This document shows, piece after piece, positions 18,301 to 27,585 of a stretch of 64,000 nt of DNA. The stretch is from Candidatus Parabacteroides intestinigallinarum (lineage in GTDB: Bacteria > Bacteroidota > Bacteroidia > Bacteroidales > Tannerellaceae). The position numbers and the translations under genes are program-made. Position 1 is the first letter of the stretch; every line of letters starts with the position of its first letter. The notes below the pieces were generated by a model, which did no database searches, had not been told where the DNA came from, and saw only the letters and a program-made list of their open reading frames with translations. The stretch is from the NCBI GenBank assembly GCA_019114945.1, contig DXEN01000010.1:1-64000 (forward strand). Reading direction: 5' to 3'.

Positions 18301-19860
18301 CCGCCCCATCACGATATCTATTCGATTGAGGATTTGGCGCAACTGATTTTCGACCTGAAGAACGTGAACCCGCGGGCCGAGATCAGCGTGAAACTGGTTT
18401 CCGAGAGCGGCGTGGGAACAATCGCGGCCGGTGTCGCCAAGGCGAAAGCGGACCGCATCGTAATCTCCGGGGCGGAAGGCGGCACGGGCGCCTCGCCGAT
18501 GAGCTCGATCCGCTACGCGGGTTTGCCGCCTGAGTTAGGATTGTCGGAGACGCAACAAACGCTGGTGATGAACGGCCTGCGCGGACAGGTGCGCCTGCAA
18601 ACCGACGGACAGCTGAAGACGGGGCGCGACATCGTGCTGATGGCGATGCTGGGCGCCGAGGAATTCGGTTTCGCCACCTCTGCGTTGATCGTGCTGGGCT
18701 GCGTGATGATGCGCAAATGCCACATGAACACCTGTCCGGTGGGCGTCGCCACGCAGGACGAGACGCTGCGCCAACGGTTCCACGGACGCTACGAGTATTT
18801 GGTGAATTTCTTCACTTTCCTCGCCCGCGAGGTACGGGAATACCTGGCGGAGCTGGGCTGTACGAAACTGGACGATATCATCGGGCGAACGGATTTGCTG
18901 ACGCGCAAACCTTCCGACCTTGTCCGGAAGCACGAACTGTTGGACTTCAGCCAACTGCTTTACCAGCCGGAGCAAGCGGGCACGCGTGCGCTCCATCAAA
19001 CGACACGGCAAATACACGCGATCGATAACGTGAAAGACGCGGACATCATCCGGCACGCACGCGAGGCAATCGAATCGGGGCACGAGGTGTCGCTCGATTA
19101 CGCCATCGCCAACACGGATCGCTCCGTAGGCGCCATGCTTTCCGGCGAGATCGCCAAGCGATACGGCGACGCCGGGCTCCCGGACAACACCTTGCAGGTT
19201 AAGTTCAAAGGGTCGGCGGGACAGAGTTTCGGCGCATTCTTGGCGCATGGCGTACATTTCCGTTTGGAGGGCGAGGCGAACGATTACCTGGGCAAGGGCC
19301 TGAGCGGCGGGCGCGTCAGCCTGATGCCGCCGGTGCGCTCCACCTTCATCGCCGAGGACAACGTAATCGCCGGGAATACCTTATTATATGGGGCGACCAG
19401 CGGCGAGGTGTACATCAACGGGCAGGTAGGCGAGCGTTTCGCCGTGCGCAACTCCGGGGCGATCGCCGTCGTAGAGGGCGTGGGCGACCACTGTTGCGAG
19501 TACATGACCGGCGGGCGGGTCGTCGTATTAGGTCGCACGGGACGCAACTTCGCCGCGGGTATGAGCGGCGGCGTAGCTTACGTTTGGAACAAGAACGGTG
19601 ATTTCGACTATTATTGCAACATGGAGATGGTGGAACTCTCGCTCATCGAGGATAGCGCCTCCCGCAAGGAGCTGCTTGAGCTCATCCGTAAGCACTATCA
19701 TTACACCGGTAGCCATCTGGCGGGCGCGATGCTCGACAATTGGAACCGGTACGCCGACGAGTTCATACAAGTCGTTCCCATCGAGTACAAGAAGGTCTTG
19801 CAAGAGGAACAGATGCGAAAACTCCAACGCAAAATCGCCGAGATGCAAAAAGATTACTAA
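15343..19860 (+). CDS. gltB: Glutamate synthase large (alpha) subunit
   Basis: 1505 residues, full family length. A short propeptide precedes the nucleophile Cys24 (DACGVGM), typical for processed GltB. Then come the class II glutaminase domain, a central domain, the FMN-binding synthase domain (GEGGEDASRF; KPGEGGQLPGYKV; ISPPPHHDIYS; GAEGGTGASPMSS), the [3Fe-4S] ligand motif CVMMRKCHMNTCPVGVATQD near 1125-1145, and a C-terminal beta-helix GXGXG domain (GLSGGRVSL; GATSGEVYINGQVGERFAVRNSG). It converts glutamine plus 2-oxoglutarate to two glutamates. Operon with gltD, 21-nt gap. Confidence 0.98.
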   Translation: MRRKDNHFNNKQGLYDPAYEHDACGVGMIVNIHGEKSHEIVEAALKVLENMRHRGAEGADNKTGDGAGILLQIPHEFILLQGIPVPEKGKYGTGLIFLPKDEEQQSCIFSILIEEIEKEGLNLMHLRKVPVNSPILGKDAQATEPDIKQIFITGRNDQQELELKLYIIRKRIERRIAASDLPGKRDFYIVSLSTRNIVYKGMLETMQLRHYFPDLTQPYFTSGLALVHSRFSTNTFPTWSLAQPFRLLAHNGEINTIRGNRGWMEARESVLSSARIPDINDIRPIIQPGMSDSASLDNVLEFFVASGMSLPHAMAMLVPESFNEKNPISEDLKAFYEYHSILMEPWDGPAALLFSDGRYAGGMLDRNGLRPARYLITKNDMMVVASEVGVMDFEPSEIKEKGRLQPGKILLVDTEKGEIYYDNELKSQLANAQPYRAWLEKNRVELNELKSGRKVPHKIEGYDRRLRLFGYSREDIERIIVPMCTGAAEPVGSMGNDTPLAALSDRPQMLYNYFRQQFAQVTNPPIDPIREELVMSLTEYIGAVGRDILTPSESHCKMVRLNHPILTNTQLDLLCNIRYKGFKSVKLPTLFEAEKGHLGLKSALDNLCRQAERSVDEGVNYIILSDRDADAHKAVIPSLLAVSAVHHHLIAVQKRVQTALIVETGEMREVMHAALLLGYGASAVNPYMAFAILDDLVEKKEIQLNYDTAEKNYIKALRKGLLKVMSKMGISTIRSYRGAKLFEAVGLSRDLADAYFGGTASGIGGIRLEEIAADAIAMHDEAFQRPVDSLLAHKGIYSYRKDGERHAWNPETISTLQLATRLGSYKKFKEYTRMVDEKEEPIFLRDFLTFKKRTPVPLERVEPEEAIMRRFVTGAMSFGSISKEAHETMAMAMNKIHGRSNTGEGGEDASRFQPREDGLSLRSAIKQVASGRFGVTTEYLVNADEIQIKIAQGAKPGEGGQLPGYKVNEVIAKTRHSIPGISLISPPPHHDIYSIEDLAQLIFDLKNVNPRAEISVKLVSESGVGTIAAGVAKAKADRIVISGAEGGTGASPMSSIRYAGLPPELGLSETQQTLVMNGLRGQVRLQTDGQLKTGRDIVLMAMLGAEEFGFATSALIVLGCVMMRKCHMNTCPVGVATQDETLRQRFHGRYEYLVNFFTFLAREVREYLAELGCTKLDDIIGRTDLLTRKPSDLVRKHELLDFSQLLYQPEQAGTRALHQTTRQIHAIDNVKDADIIRHAREAIESGHEVSLDYAIANTDRSVGAMLSGEIAKRYGDAGLPDNTLQVKFKGSAGQSFGAFLAHGVHFRLEGEANDYLGKGLSGGRVSLMPPVRSTFIAEDNVIAGNTLLYGATSGEVYINGQVGERFAVRNSGAIAVVEGVGDHCCEYMTGGRVVVLGRTGRNFAAGMSGGVAYVWNKNGDFDYYCNMEMVELSLIEDSASRKELLELIRKHYHYTGSHLAGAMLDNWNRYADEFIQVVPIEYKKVLQEEQMRKLQRKIAEMQKDY

Positions 19861-19881
19861 CAAGACAAAAACAAACGAACA

Positions 19882-21309
19882 ATGGGAAACCCAAAAGCAT
19901 TTCTTACGATACACAGACAAGAGGCGGGTTATCGGCCCGTACACGAGCGCATAGATGATTTCAGCGAGGTAGAGCAAACCCTCAATAGCACCGACCGCCG
20001 CACGCAAGCCTCGCGCTGCATGGATTGCGGCGTGCCCTTCTGCCACTGGGCGTGCCCGCTCGGCAACAAACAACCGGAATGGCAGGATATGCTGTACAAA
20101 GGACGCTGGCGCGACGCTTACCTGACGCTGGCGCAAACCGACGATTTCCCCGAATTCACCGGGCGCGTCTGTCCCGCCCTCTGCGAGCAGAGCTGCGTGC
20201 TGAAGTTGAGTTGCGACGAGCCGGTCACCATCCGCGAGAACGAGGCGGCCATCGTGGAGGCGGCTTTCCGCGAGGGCTATATCCAGCCCATCCAACCCGT
20301 CCGCAACGGCAAGCGGGTGGCGGTAATCGGGAGCGGCCCCGCCGGACTGACCGTCGCCAACCGGCTGAACCGGAAAGGCTACGAGGTGACCGTCTTCGAG
20401 AAAGACGAGCTGCCGGGCGGCCTGCTGCGCTTCGGCATCCCGAACTTCAAGTTAGGGAAAAACATCATCGACCGCCGCCTGCGCATCTTGCGGGAGGAAG
20501 GCATCCAGTTCAGGACGAACACGATGGTCGGGAAAGAGATATTGGCGCGGGAGGTGGTCGATACGTTCGACGCGGTCTGCGTGGCGATTGGCGCCGAGGT
20601 ACCTCGCGACCTTCCCGTCGAGGGTCGTAACCTGCGGGGCATCCACTTCGCCTTGGAATTGCTGGGCCAACAGAACCGCGTATTGGAAGGAATCGCCATT
20701 CCACCGAAGAATTTAATCAACTGCAAAGGCAAGAAGGTGCTGATTATCGGTGGAGGCGACACGGGAAGCGATTGCGTCGGCACGGCGAACCGCCAAGGGG
20801 CCGCCAGCGTCACCCAGATCGAGATCCTGCCGAAACCGCCCGTCGGCTACAACTCGGCGACACCTTGGCCCATGTATCCCAAGATACTGAAGACAACCAG
20901 CAGCCACGAGGAAGGTTGCGAGCGGCGCTGGAGCTTGGCGTCGAACCGCTTCGTCGGCGAGCGGAACAACGTGCGGGGCGTCGAGGTGGAAGAGGTCGAA
21001 TGGCTGCCCGCGCCTGACGGAGGACGCCCCGTCATGCGGCCCACCGGCAAGCGCGAGGTAATAGAGGCCGACTTGGTATTCCTTGCCATGGGCTTCCTAC
21101 ATCCGGAGCAAGAGGGATTGGTGAAAGAGCTCCAACTGGCGACGGACGCACAGAAGAACATCGCCACCGACGCGAACGGACAGATAGCGGGCGGGAAAAT
21201 CTTCGCCTGTGGCGACGCCGTGAGCGGGGCGAGCCTCGTGGTGAAGGCGATGGCCTCCGGCCGGAAAACTGCCGAAGCCATCGACCGTTTCCTGTCCCCT
21301 ACGCCGTAG
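19882..21309 (+). CDS. gltD: Glutamate synthase small (beta) subunit
   Basis: 475 residues. N-terminal four-helix Fe-S domain with CMDCGVPFCHWACPLGNK and CPALCEQSCVLK, then two Rossmann nucleotide-binding motifs: GSGPAGLTVANRL (FAD, near 149) and IGGGDTGSDCVGTANRQGA (NADPH). It passes NAD(P)H electrons to GltB. The last three codons, including the TAG stop, lie inside the first 41-bp unit of repeat array D, so the C-terminal PTP is encoded by repeat DNA. Confidence 0.97.
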   Translation: MGNPKAFLTIHRQEAGYRPVHERIDDFSEVEQTLNSTDRRTQASRCMDCGVPFCHWACPLGNKQPEWQDMLYKGRWRDAYLTLAQTDDFPEFTGRVCPALCEQSCVLKLSCDEPVTIRENEAAIVEAAFREGYIQPIQPVRNGKRVAVIGSGPAGLTVANRLNRKGYEVTVFEKDELPGGLLRFGIPNFKLGKNIIDRRLRILREEGIQFRTNTMVGKEILAREVVDTFDAVCVAIGAEVPRDLPVEGRNLRGIHFALELLGQQNRVLEGIAIPPKNLINCKGKKVLIIGGGDTGSDCVGTANRQGAASVTQIEILPKPPVGYNSATPWPMYPKILKTTSSHEEGCERRWSLASNRFVGERNNVRGVEVEEVEWLPAPDGGRPVMRPTGKREVIEADLVFLAMGFLHPEQEGLVKELQLATDAQKNIATDANGQIAGGKIFACGDAVSGASLVVKAMASGRKTAEAIDRFLSPTP

Positions 21310-21490
21310 GCAATCGATTTCCTTGCGGAAATCGCTTCCCACACGCTGTGGCAACGAATTTCTTCGTGGAAATCGCTTCCCACACGCTGTGGCAACGAAT
21401 TTCTTCGCGGAAATTTACTCCCTACGCCGTAGGCTACCGATTTCTTCGTGGAAATTCGCTCCCTACGCCGTAGGCTACCGGAAATCCCGC
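21297..21490. repeat. Palindromic tandem array D: 41 bp x 4.7
   Basis: Units begin at 21297, 21338, 21379, 21420 and 21461 (last one partial), always 41 bp. Each unit holds two hairpins: CCTACGCCGTAGG (or the variant CCACACGCTGTGG) and ATTTCCTTGCGGAAAT (or a close variant). First-hairpin types run as CCTACG, CCACAC, CCACAC, CCTACG, CCTACG, so units are mosaics. It begins inside gltD and ends 55 bp before asnB. Confidence 0.95.
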
Positions 21491-21545
21491 TTTGAAAGTT
21501 TGAAATCATAAATTTGAAATCATAAATCATAAATTCGAAACGACT
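21491..21545. repeat. AT-rich direct repeats before asnB
   Basis: The motif TTTGAAATCATAAAT and shortened versions recur three times in about 45 bp immediately before the asnB start. It could be a regulator-binding site or simple slippage; nothing in the sequence decides between these. Confidence 0.4.
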
Positions 21546-23210
21546 ATGTGTGGCATAACAGCGATATTCAACGTACACGAAGGCACCGCTGCCTTACGTA
21601 AACAAGTATTAGAGATGAGTAAACGAATCCGCCATCGCGGACCGGATTGGAGCGGCGTCTACCAAGGCAAGACCGCCATCTTGGCGCACGAGCGCCTTTC
21701 CATCGTAGACCCCGCCTCCGGCGGGCAACCCCTCGTGAGCCCCGATGGGAAACAAATCCTATGCGTCAACGGCGAGATTTACAACCATCGCGAGCTGCGA
21801 GAGCGGCTCAAAGACAAATACGAGTTCCAGACCGGCTCCGACTGCGAGGTGATACTGGCCCTCTACCGCGAGAAAGGCATCCATTTCATCGAGGATTTGA
21901 ACGGCATCTTCGCCTTCGCCCTCTACGACGAGGAGAAAGATGTTTACTTGATTGCCCGCGACGCGATCGGCGTGATTCCCCTTTACATCGGTTACGACGA
22001 CGCCGGACACCTCATGGTCTCCTCCGAGCTGAAAGGCCTGGAAGGCTTCGCCTCGCATTACGAACCTTTCCTGCCGGGACATTATTTCTATAGCGAGGAC
22101 AACGCGCTGACCCGCTGGTACGAACGCGACTGGATGGACTACGACAACGTAAAAGAGAACCCCGCCGATCCGCATGCGCTTCACGACGCGCTGGAGGCCG
22201 CCGTACGCCGCCAGCTGATGAGCGACGTGCCTTACGGCGTGCTTTTATCCGGTGGATTGGACTCTTCCATCACCTCCGCCATCGCCAAGAAATACGCAGC
22301 GAAACGGGTGGAGACCGACGGCAAGGCGGACGCATGGTGGCCGCGGCTCCACTCCTTCGCCATCGGGCTGAAAGGAGCGCCCGACCTCGCCGCCGCCCGC
22401 AAGGTGGCCGACGCAATCGGTACGGTGCATCACGAGATTCATTACACGCTCCAAGAGGGGCTGGATGCGTTAAGCGACGTCATCTACCACATCGAGACCT
22501 ACGACGTGACCACCGTACGCGCCTCCACGCCGATGTACCTGCTCGCCCGTGTCATCAAAAGCATGGGCATCAAGATGGTGCTGAGCGGCGAGGGCGCCGA
22601 CGAGGTATTCGGGGGCTACCTCTACTTCCATAAGGCGCCGGACGCGCGGGCGTTCCACGAGGAGACGCTGCGCAAACTCTCCAAGCTCCACCTCTACGAC
22701 TGCCTGCGGGCGAACAAATCGCTGGCGGCTTGGGGCGTGGAGGGCCGGGTGCCCTTCCTCGACAAGGAATTCCTCGATGTGGCAATGCGTCTCAATCCCG
22801 CCGCCAAGATGTGCCCGGGTCGTACGATCGAGAAGAAAATCCTGCGCGAGGCCTTCACCGATATGCTTCCCGAGGAAATCGTATGGCGGCAGAAGGAGCA
22901 GTTCTCCGACGGCGTAGGCTACGGCTGGATCGACACGCTGAAGCGAATCACCGCCGAGGCCGTCAGCGACGACGAAATGGCCCGCACCGCCGAGCGTTTC
23001 CCCATCAATCCGCCCCGCAACAAGGAGGAGTATTACTACCGCTCCCTCTTCGAGGAGCATTTCCCCAGCGAGAGCGCGGCGCACAGCGTGCCCTCCGTGC
23101 CGAGCGTGGCCTGCTCCACGGCGGAGGCGTTGGCGTGGGACGCCGCCTTCCAAAACATGAACGAGCCCAGCGGACGCGCCGTGAAAGGCGTTCACGAGGC
23201 GGCTTATTAA
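21546..23210 (+). CDS. asnB: Asparagine synthase (glutamine-hydrolysing)
   Basis: 554 residues. Cys2 right after the initiator Met is the glutaminase nucleophile (MCGITAIF), with RGPDWSG and NGEIYNHRELR in the N-terminal domain. The synthetase domain has the PP-loop SGGLDSS near 235 and SGEGADEVFGGYLYF. It makes asparagine from aspartate, ATP and glutamine. It lies on the same strand as gltBD after array D, so the glutamine-derived nitrogen genes are grouped. A terminator follows. Confidence 0.97.
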   Translation: MCGITAIFNVHEGTAALRKQVLEMSKRIRHRGPDWSGVYQGKTAILAHERLSIVDPASGGQPLVSPDGKQILCVNGEIYNHRELRERLKDKYEFQTGSDCEVILALYREKGIHFIEDLNGIFAFALYDEEKDVYLIARDAIGVIPLYIGYDDAGHLMVSSELKGLEGFASHYEPFLPGHYFYSEDNALTRWYERDWMDYDNVKENPADPHALHDALEAAVRRQLMSDVPYGVLLSGGLDSSITSAIAKKYAAKRVETDGKADAWWPRLHSFAIGLKGAPDLAAARKVADAIGTVHHEIHYTLQEGLDALSDVIYHIETYDVTTVRASTPMYLLARVIKSMGIKMVLSGEGADEVFGGYLYFHKAPDARAFHEETLRKLSKLHLYDCLRANKSLAAWGVEGRVPFLDKEFLDVAMRLNPAAKMCPGRTIEKKILREAFTDMLPEEIVWRQKEQFSDGVGYGWIDTLKRITAEAVSDDEMARTAERFPINPPRNKEEYYYRSLFEEHFPSESAAHSVPSVPSVACSTAEALAWDAAFQNMNEPSGRAVKGVHEAAY

Positions 23211-23234
23211 GTCTATTTCACGTTTTTATAACGA

Positions 23235-23280
23235 AACACGCCAACTTTTTACACAATAAAGGTTGGCGCGTTCCATTTTT
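23235..23280 (+). terminator. Terminator after asnB
   Basis: AACACGCCAAC pairs with GTTGGCGCGTT (one mismatch), followed by CCATTTTT. Confidence 0.75.
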
Positions 23281-23284
23281 ATCC

Positions 23285-23292
23285 TACCTTTG
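23285..23292 (+). promoter_or_regulatory. Candidate -7 box for the 559-aa secreted protein gene
   Basis: TACCTTTG, a full match to TAnnTTTG, 33 bp before the ATG. Confidence 0.5.
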
Positions 23293-23325
23293 TAAGCTAA
23301 TAAAACTTTATAAACAGAATCGCGT

Positions 23326-25005
23326 ATGAAGAAAATCTTTACAAGTATCAGTGTAGCGGCGGCCGCCTTATTCTTATCGGTAGCCCCGACACAAGCACAG
23401 CAACGGCAAATCACCGACCAGGAGAAGGTCGCTTTCGTAAAAGCGGCCGTTCCGGCGATGTTGGATCAATTCAAGCAAATCACGGGCATTGACATCGTTT
23501 CCTTCGCGAATCCCGATATCAAGGACGTGATCAGCTCTCCGCTGTTCGGCGTGCAAAACGGTATGCTCCGTGCCGCCACGACGACCTCGTTGACGCTGCA
23601 ACCGGATAGTGTTATCCTCGATTTAAGCAATGTCGATTTAGGATTGGATGGCATGATGGGCGGATTGGCCGGTCAATTCTTGAACAGTGTAAAACTAACA
23701 TTCGGCGAGTACAAAGACTTCACGATGACCACGCCCGACGGGCAAGGCATCGAGGTTAGCATCCCGCAAACGATATCCACCAATCTATTGGGGATGTTCG
23801 ATGTATCTTTAAATGTCGCTATCGGCGATAAAACGGGCCTACTTCCTTTCAACTCGCTTTCCGCGAATTTGGATTTAGGTGGCCTCGACGCTTTTCTTGG
23901 CTCGATGGGTATAGAGAGTGGTTCCTTGTTCACGATGAAAGAGACGGGGTCGAATGGCAAATATGCGTACGACATTACGTTAGGCGAGACGCTGCGGGCG
24001 TTAATCGCCTCTGGGATGATAGCTGAGGACACGGAAGAGGATCCGGACGCGACCATCGAAATTACGATTCCGGAGAACGTCCTTATCAATGTGGATATGT
24101 CAACCGTCCAGACCAGCGCGACTATCGACGCGAGCGTATCTACCGTTCAGCCTACCGCGACCCTTCCGATGGGTGATGCTACCGTTTATCTGAACGCGAA
24201 AGAACTCTTGAATGGCGGCTTCAAGACCGACTCCATTGTTTTTGTCAGCTACGAGGATGGCGAAATCGCGGACTATGACAAAGTAGAGATCAGCAATACA
24301 GTGGAATTAGATAAGAATGCGGTAAAACGCGTCTTCACTACTTATTACAAAGATGAGACGACGAATGGAGAGTGGAAATTTGATACTGAAAAGACTCGCT
24401 ATTGGGTGGGGAATCACGAATTGGACAATAAGAACCTGATTTATTCGCTCATGCAAGGTCTTATCGCGGATATGACGGCAGGGACGCTAACGACTTCTTT
24501 CGAACTGGTAACTACTACGAAGGTAGATGATCCTGAGAGCGAGGGCGTTATCACCGAGATAATCGACGCGGAAACCTCGATGGGCACGGAAGGAGGCTTA
24601 ATCAATATATTGGTAGACGATGGCAACGAGGAAAACGGAGAAATATTGAATGTAGAAGTCAACATCCCGTTGAACAGCAAGACCGTCAGCGCGGCTTTCA
24701 AGCTGAAAAGCAGCGATTCTCCGATCGCTACGCTCTACCTGACCTCGAATATGATGAGCATCATCACCGACAACGAGGCTATCGAGAACGACGTACAAGC
24801 GCTGAAAGTCTCCTCTACCCCGAACGGGCTTTATGTACAGAACGGAAAGGGTAACTACGTAATCATTAATATGGTAGGTAAAGTAGTCGCCAACGGCATC
24901 ATCACAAGCGACCAGCAATACATCAATTTGTCCATCCCCAAAGGAATCTACATGATTTCCATCAATCAAGAGGGTGAGCAAAAGACGATTAAATTCGCGA
25001 AATAA
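23326..25005 (+). CDS. Secreted beta-rich protein of unknown function with sorting-type C-terminus
   Basis: 559 residues. Clear signal peptide (MKKIFTSISVAAAALFLSVAPTQAQ). The body is rich in Asp, Thr and Ser with many beta-strand patterns, including repeated stretches around NVDLGLDGMMGGLAG and NLDLGGLDAFLGSMG. The last 60 residues (GLYVQNGKGNYVIINMVGKVV ... GIYMISINQEGEQKTIKFAK) resemble the type A C-terminal sorting domain used by the type IX secretion system. I do not recognise the central domain. It has its own promoter box and terminator, so it is probably monocistronic. Confidence 0.8.
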   Translation: MKKIFTSISVAAAALFLSVAPTQAQQRQITDQEKVAFVKAAVPAMLDQFKQITGIDIVSFANPDIKDVISSPLFGVQNGMLRAATTTSLTLQPDSVILDLSNVDLGLDGMMGGLAGQFLNSVKLTFGEYKDFTMTTPDGQGIEVSIPQTISTNLLGMFDVSLNVAIGDKTGLLPFNSLSANLDLGGLDAFLGSMGIESGSLFTMKETGSNGKYAYDITLGETLRALIASGMIAEDTEEDPDATIEITIPENVLINVDMSTVQTSATIDASVSTVQPTATLPMGDATVYLNAKELLNGGFKTDSIVFVSYEDGEIADYDKVEISNTVELDKNAVKRVFTTYYKDETTNGEWKFDTEKTRYWVGNHELDNKNLIYSLMQGLIADMTAGTLTTSFELVTTTKVDDPESEGVITEIIDAETSMGTEGGLINILVDDGNEENGEILNVEVNIPLNSKTVSAAFKLKSSDSPIATLYLTSNMMSIITDNEAIENDVQALKVSSTPNGLYVQNGKGNYVIINMVGKVVANGIITSDQQYINLSIPKGIYMISINQEGEQKTIKFAK

Positions 25006-25032
25006 CACCTTTTTATAGATTACTTACGGTAA

Positions 25033-25070
25033 AAGGGATCATCCGAATCATACGGGTGATCCCTTCTTTT
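25033..25070 (+). terminator. Terminator after the 559-aa secreted protein gene
   Basis: AAGGGATCATCCG pairs with CGGGTGATCCCTT (one G-U pair), then a TTCTTTTT tract. Confidence 0.88.
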
Positions 25071-25073
25071 TAT

Positions 25074-25200
25074 GCACCTATGTTCTCCGGCCAACGCACA
25101 TATGTGTCTTTGCCAACACACGTATGTTAAAATGCGAACGCACGTACGTGTCTTCACTAACGCACGTATGTTAAAATACCAACACACCTATGTTCCTTTC
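25074..25200. repeat. Palindromic array E: 6 x 22 bp (same element as array F)
   Basis: Units start at 25074, 25096, 25118, 25140, 25162 and 25184. Two unit types alternate: one with GTGTCTTTGCC after the core, one with GTTAAAATGCC. The array opens with a distinct cap unit (GCACCTATGTTCTCCGGCC) and closes with another (ACACCTATGTTC). Layout: cap-b-c-b-c-end. The core CACGTATGTG is an imperfect palindrome. The same arrangement with one internal unit less is found downstream of recQ. Confidence 0.95.
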
Positions 25201-25368
25201 AGCCCCCACTCCGACGCTTTATCCGAATAATTATAAATTGAAACAAAAACAGCATAGTTTGATTATTATTTGATAGTATAGAACCCTATAAATATATCAA
25301 ACTATTATTATCAATAGATTTATATCTCTTTTAGTCACCTATCGCTACAACACAAAAGCAAAATATCA
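25201..25368. other. AT-rich region upstream of dapF, no gene
   Basis: AT-rich sequence with no supported ORF between array E and the dapF promoter box. Confidence 0.5.
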
Positions 25369-25376
25369 TACATTTG
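25369..25376 (+). promoter_or_regulatory. Candidate -7 box for dapF-dapL
   Basis: TACATTTG, a full match to TAnnTTTG, 48 bp before the dapF ATG at 25425. Confidence 0.5.
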
Positions 25377-25424
25377 CACAAGAATAAAGCAAAAAGAAAC
25401 AATATACAGAATAAACAAAACAAA

Positions 25425-26234
25425 ATGGCAAATCTAATTAAGTTCTCAAAGATGCAAGGAGCCGGAAACGACTACATATATATAAATACGATGCTCTATC
25501 CCATCGCCCAGCCCGAACAACTCTCCATGCGCTGGAGCCAACCGCATACAGGCATTGGTTCGGATGGCTTGGTACTGATTGGCGCCTCCGATATCGCCGA
25601 CTTCAGCATGCGCATTTACAATGCGGATGGCTCGGAGGCGAAAATGTGTGGCAACGCTTCCCGTTGCATCGGCAAATATGTATACGAGAACGGATTGACC
25701 ACCAAACGGACAATCACCTTGGAAACGCGGTCGGGTGTCAAGACCTTGCGTTTAAACATAGAGGACGAGAAAGTATCCGAAATCACGGTCGATATGGGCA
25801 ACCCGTTAGTCGGTCCGGTAGCGATCGATATCGAGGTAGCGGGAGAAACATACAAGGGGACGGTCGTCTCGATGGGAAATCCTCATTTGGTTATTTTCGT
25901 GGATGATTTAGACAAGATTGATTTACCCAAGGTGGGCCCCCTGTTAGAGACCCATCCCCTTTTCCCGGATCGGACAAACGTGGAATTCGCGCAAGTACGG
26001 ACACCCGGCGAGGTACGTATGCGCGTCTGGGAACGCGGATCCGGAATCACGCAGGCTTGCGGGACGGGCGCTTGCGCGACAGCGGTAGCCGGCATCGTGA
26101 ACGGGAAAACCGAACGAGAGACAACGATTATCATGGATGGAGGAGCTTTGCGCATAGAATGGCCGACAGACCACGGCCCCGTACGCATGACCGGCAACGC
26201 CACCCATGTATTCGATGGCTTTATCGAGGCTTAG
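25425..26234 (+). CDS. dapF: Diaminopimelate epimerase
   Basis: 269 residues from [18 protein letters not shown]. Both catalytic cysteines are in standard context: KMCGNASRC (first) and [12 protein letters not shown] (second). It interconverts LL- and meso-diaminopimelate for lysine and peptidoglycan. The longer frame upstream overlaps the promoter box and is rejected. It is followed 64 bp later by dapL, which makes its LL-DAP substrate. Confidence 0.97.
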   Translation: MANLIKFSKMQGAGNDYIYINTMLYPIAQPEQLSMRWSQPHTGIGSDGLVLIGASDIADFSMRIYNADGSEAKMCGNASRCIGKYVYENGLTTKRTITLETRSGVKTLRLNIEDEKVSEITVDMGNPLVGPVAIDIEVAGETYKGTVVSMGNPHLVIFVDDLDKIDLPKVGPLLETHPLFPDRTNVEFAQVRTPGEVRMRVWERGSGITQACGTGACATAVAGIVNGKTERETTIIMDGGALRIEWPTDHGPVRMTGNATHVFDGFIEA

Positions 26235-26298
26235 ACACATCACAAAACAAGAAAAGGAAAATAAACATGCATATAAACATAAAACAAATCAACTGAGT

Positions 26299-27528
26299 AT
26301 GGCACTAATCAATGAACATTTCTTGAAATTGGAAAGTAGTTATCTCTTTTCCGACATCGCTAAGAAAATAAACACTTTCAAAGTGACACACCCCAAGGAA
26401 AAAATTATTCGCATGGGCATTGGCGACGTTACACAGCCACTGGCACCGGCGGTGATCGAGGCGATGCACAAGGCCGTCGATGAAATGGCGCATAAAGCGA
26501 CTTTCCATGGCTACGGTCCCGAACAAGGCTATTCGTTCCTGATCGACGCCATCATCAAAAACGACTACGCGGCACGGGGTATCTTTATCGAGCCAAGCGA
26601 GGTCTTCATCAGCGATGGAGCGAAAAGCGATTGCGGGAACATCGGCGATATGCTCCGCCACGACAACAGTATCGGGGTAATGGATCCCGTCTACCCGGTG
26701 TATATCGACTCGAATGTCATGAGCGGGCGCACGGGAACTTTCCAGGACGGACGTTGGAGCGATGTGGTGTACATCCCTTGTACGGAAAAAAATCATTTCA
26801 TCCCCGACCTGCCGAGTCGCCGGGTAGACATCCTCTATCTCTGCTACCCGAACAACCCGACCGGCACGACCCTCTCCAAGGAAGAATTAAAGAAATGGGT
26901 CAACTACGCTTTGGCGAACGACGCGATCATCATGTACGACTCGGCCTACGAGGCTTATATACAAGACTCTTCCATTCCCCACTCGATCTACGAGATCAAG
27001 GGTGCCAAGAAGGTCGCCATCGAATTCCGGAGTTTCTCGAAAACCGCCGGGTTCACGGGCGTGCGATGTGGCTATACGATCGTCCCCAAGGAACTGCACG
27101 CTTTCACGCTAAGTGGGGAACGTGTGGCGCTGAACCGCCTTTGGAACCGTCGGCAATGTACGAAGTTCAACGGCACCAGCTACATCACCCAACGAGGGGC
27201 GGAGGCGGTCTACTCCGCGGCCGGGAAACGACAAATAAAAGAGACCATTCAATATTATATGACCAACGCGAGGATCATGAAAGAAGGATTACGGAACTGT
27301 GGCCTGACAGTATACGGTGGCGACAACGCACCTTATCTGTGGCTGAAAACCCCGGACAACCTCTCCTCTTGGAAATTCTTTGACAAATTGCTTTACGAGG
27401 TCAAGATCGTCGGGACGCCCGGCGTCGGTTTCGGGCCAAGCGGGGAAGGCTACCTGCGCCTCACCGCCTTTGGCGACCGCGATGATACGATAGAAGCCAT
27501 GGAACGGCTGAGGAAGTGGATCCGTTAA
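26299..27528 (+). CDS. dapL: LL-diaminopimelate aminotransferase
   Basis: 409 residues from [17 protein letters not shown]. Fold-type I PLP aminotransferase: YPNNPTGT, the lysine-bearing [17 protein letters not shown] and the C-terminal [10 protein letters not shown] arginine. DapL converts tetrahydrodipicolinate directly to LL-DAP, bypassing succinylated intermediates. Pairing with dapF places consecutive steps of the DAP pathway in one operon. The longer upstream frame would overlap dapF and is rejected. Confidence 0.96.
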   Translation: MALINEHFLKLESSYLFSDIAKKINTFKVTHPKEKIIRMGIGDVTQPLAPAVIEAMHKAVDEMAHKATFHGYGPEQGYSFLIDAIIKNDYAARGIFIEPSEVFISDGAKSDCGNIGDMLRHDNSIGVMDPVYPVYIDSNVMSGRTGTFQDGRWSDVVYIPCTEKNHFIPDLPSRRVDILYLCYPNNPTGTTLSKEELKKWVNYALANDAIIMYDSAYEAYIQDSSIPHSIYEIKGAKKVAIEFRSFSKTAGFTGVRCGYTIVPKELHAFTLSGERVALNRLWNRRQCTKFNGTSYITQRGAEAVYSAAGKRQIKETIQYYMTNARIMKEGLRNCGLTVYGGDNAPYLWLKTPDNLSSWKFFDKLLYEVKIVGTPGVGFGPSGEGYLRLTAFGDRDDTIEAMERLRKWIR

Positions 27529-27585
27529 ACCTCCTCCGCCCGGAAATGAGAAACAGAATGAACACCCATAATCATATTAGGTAGT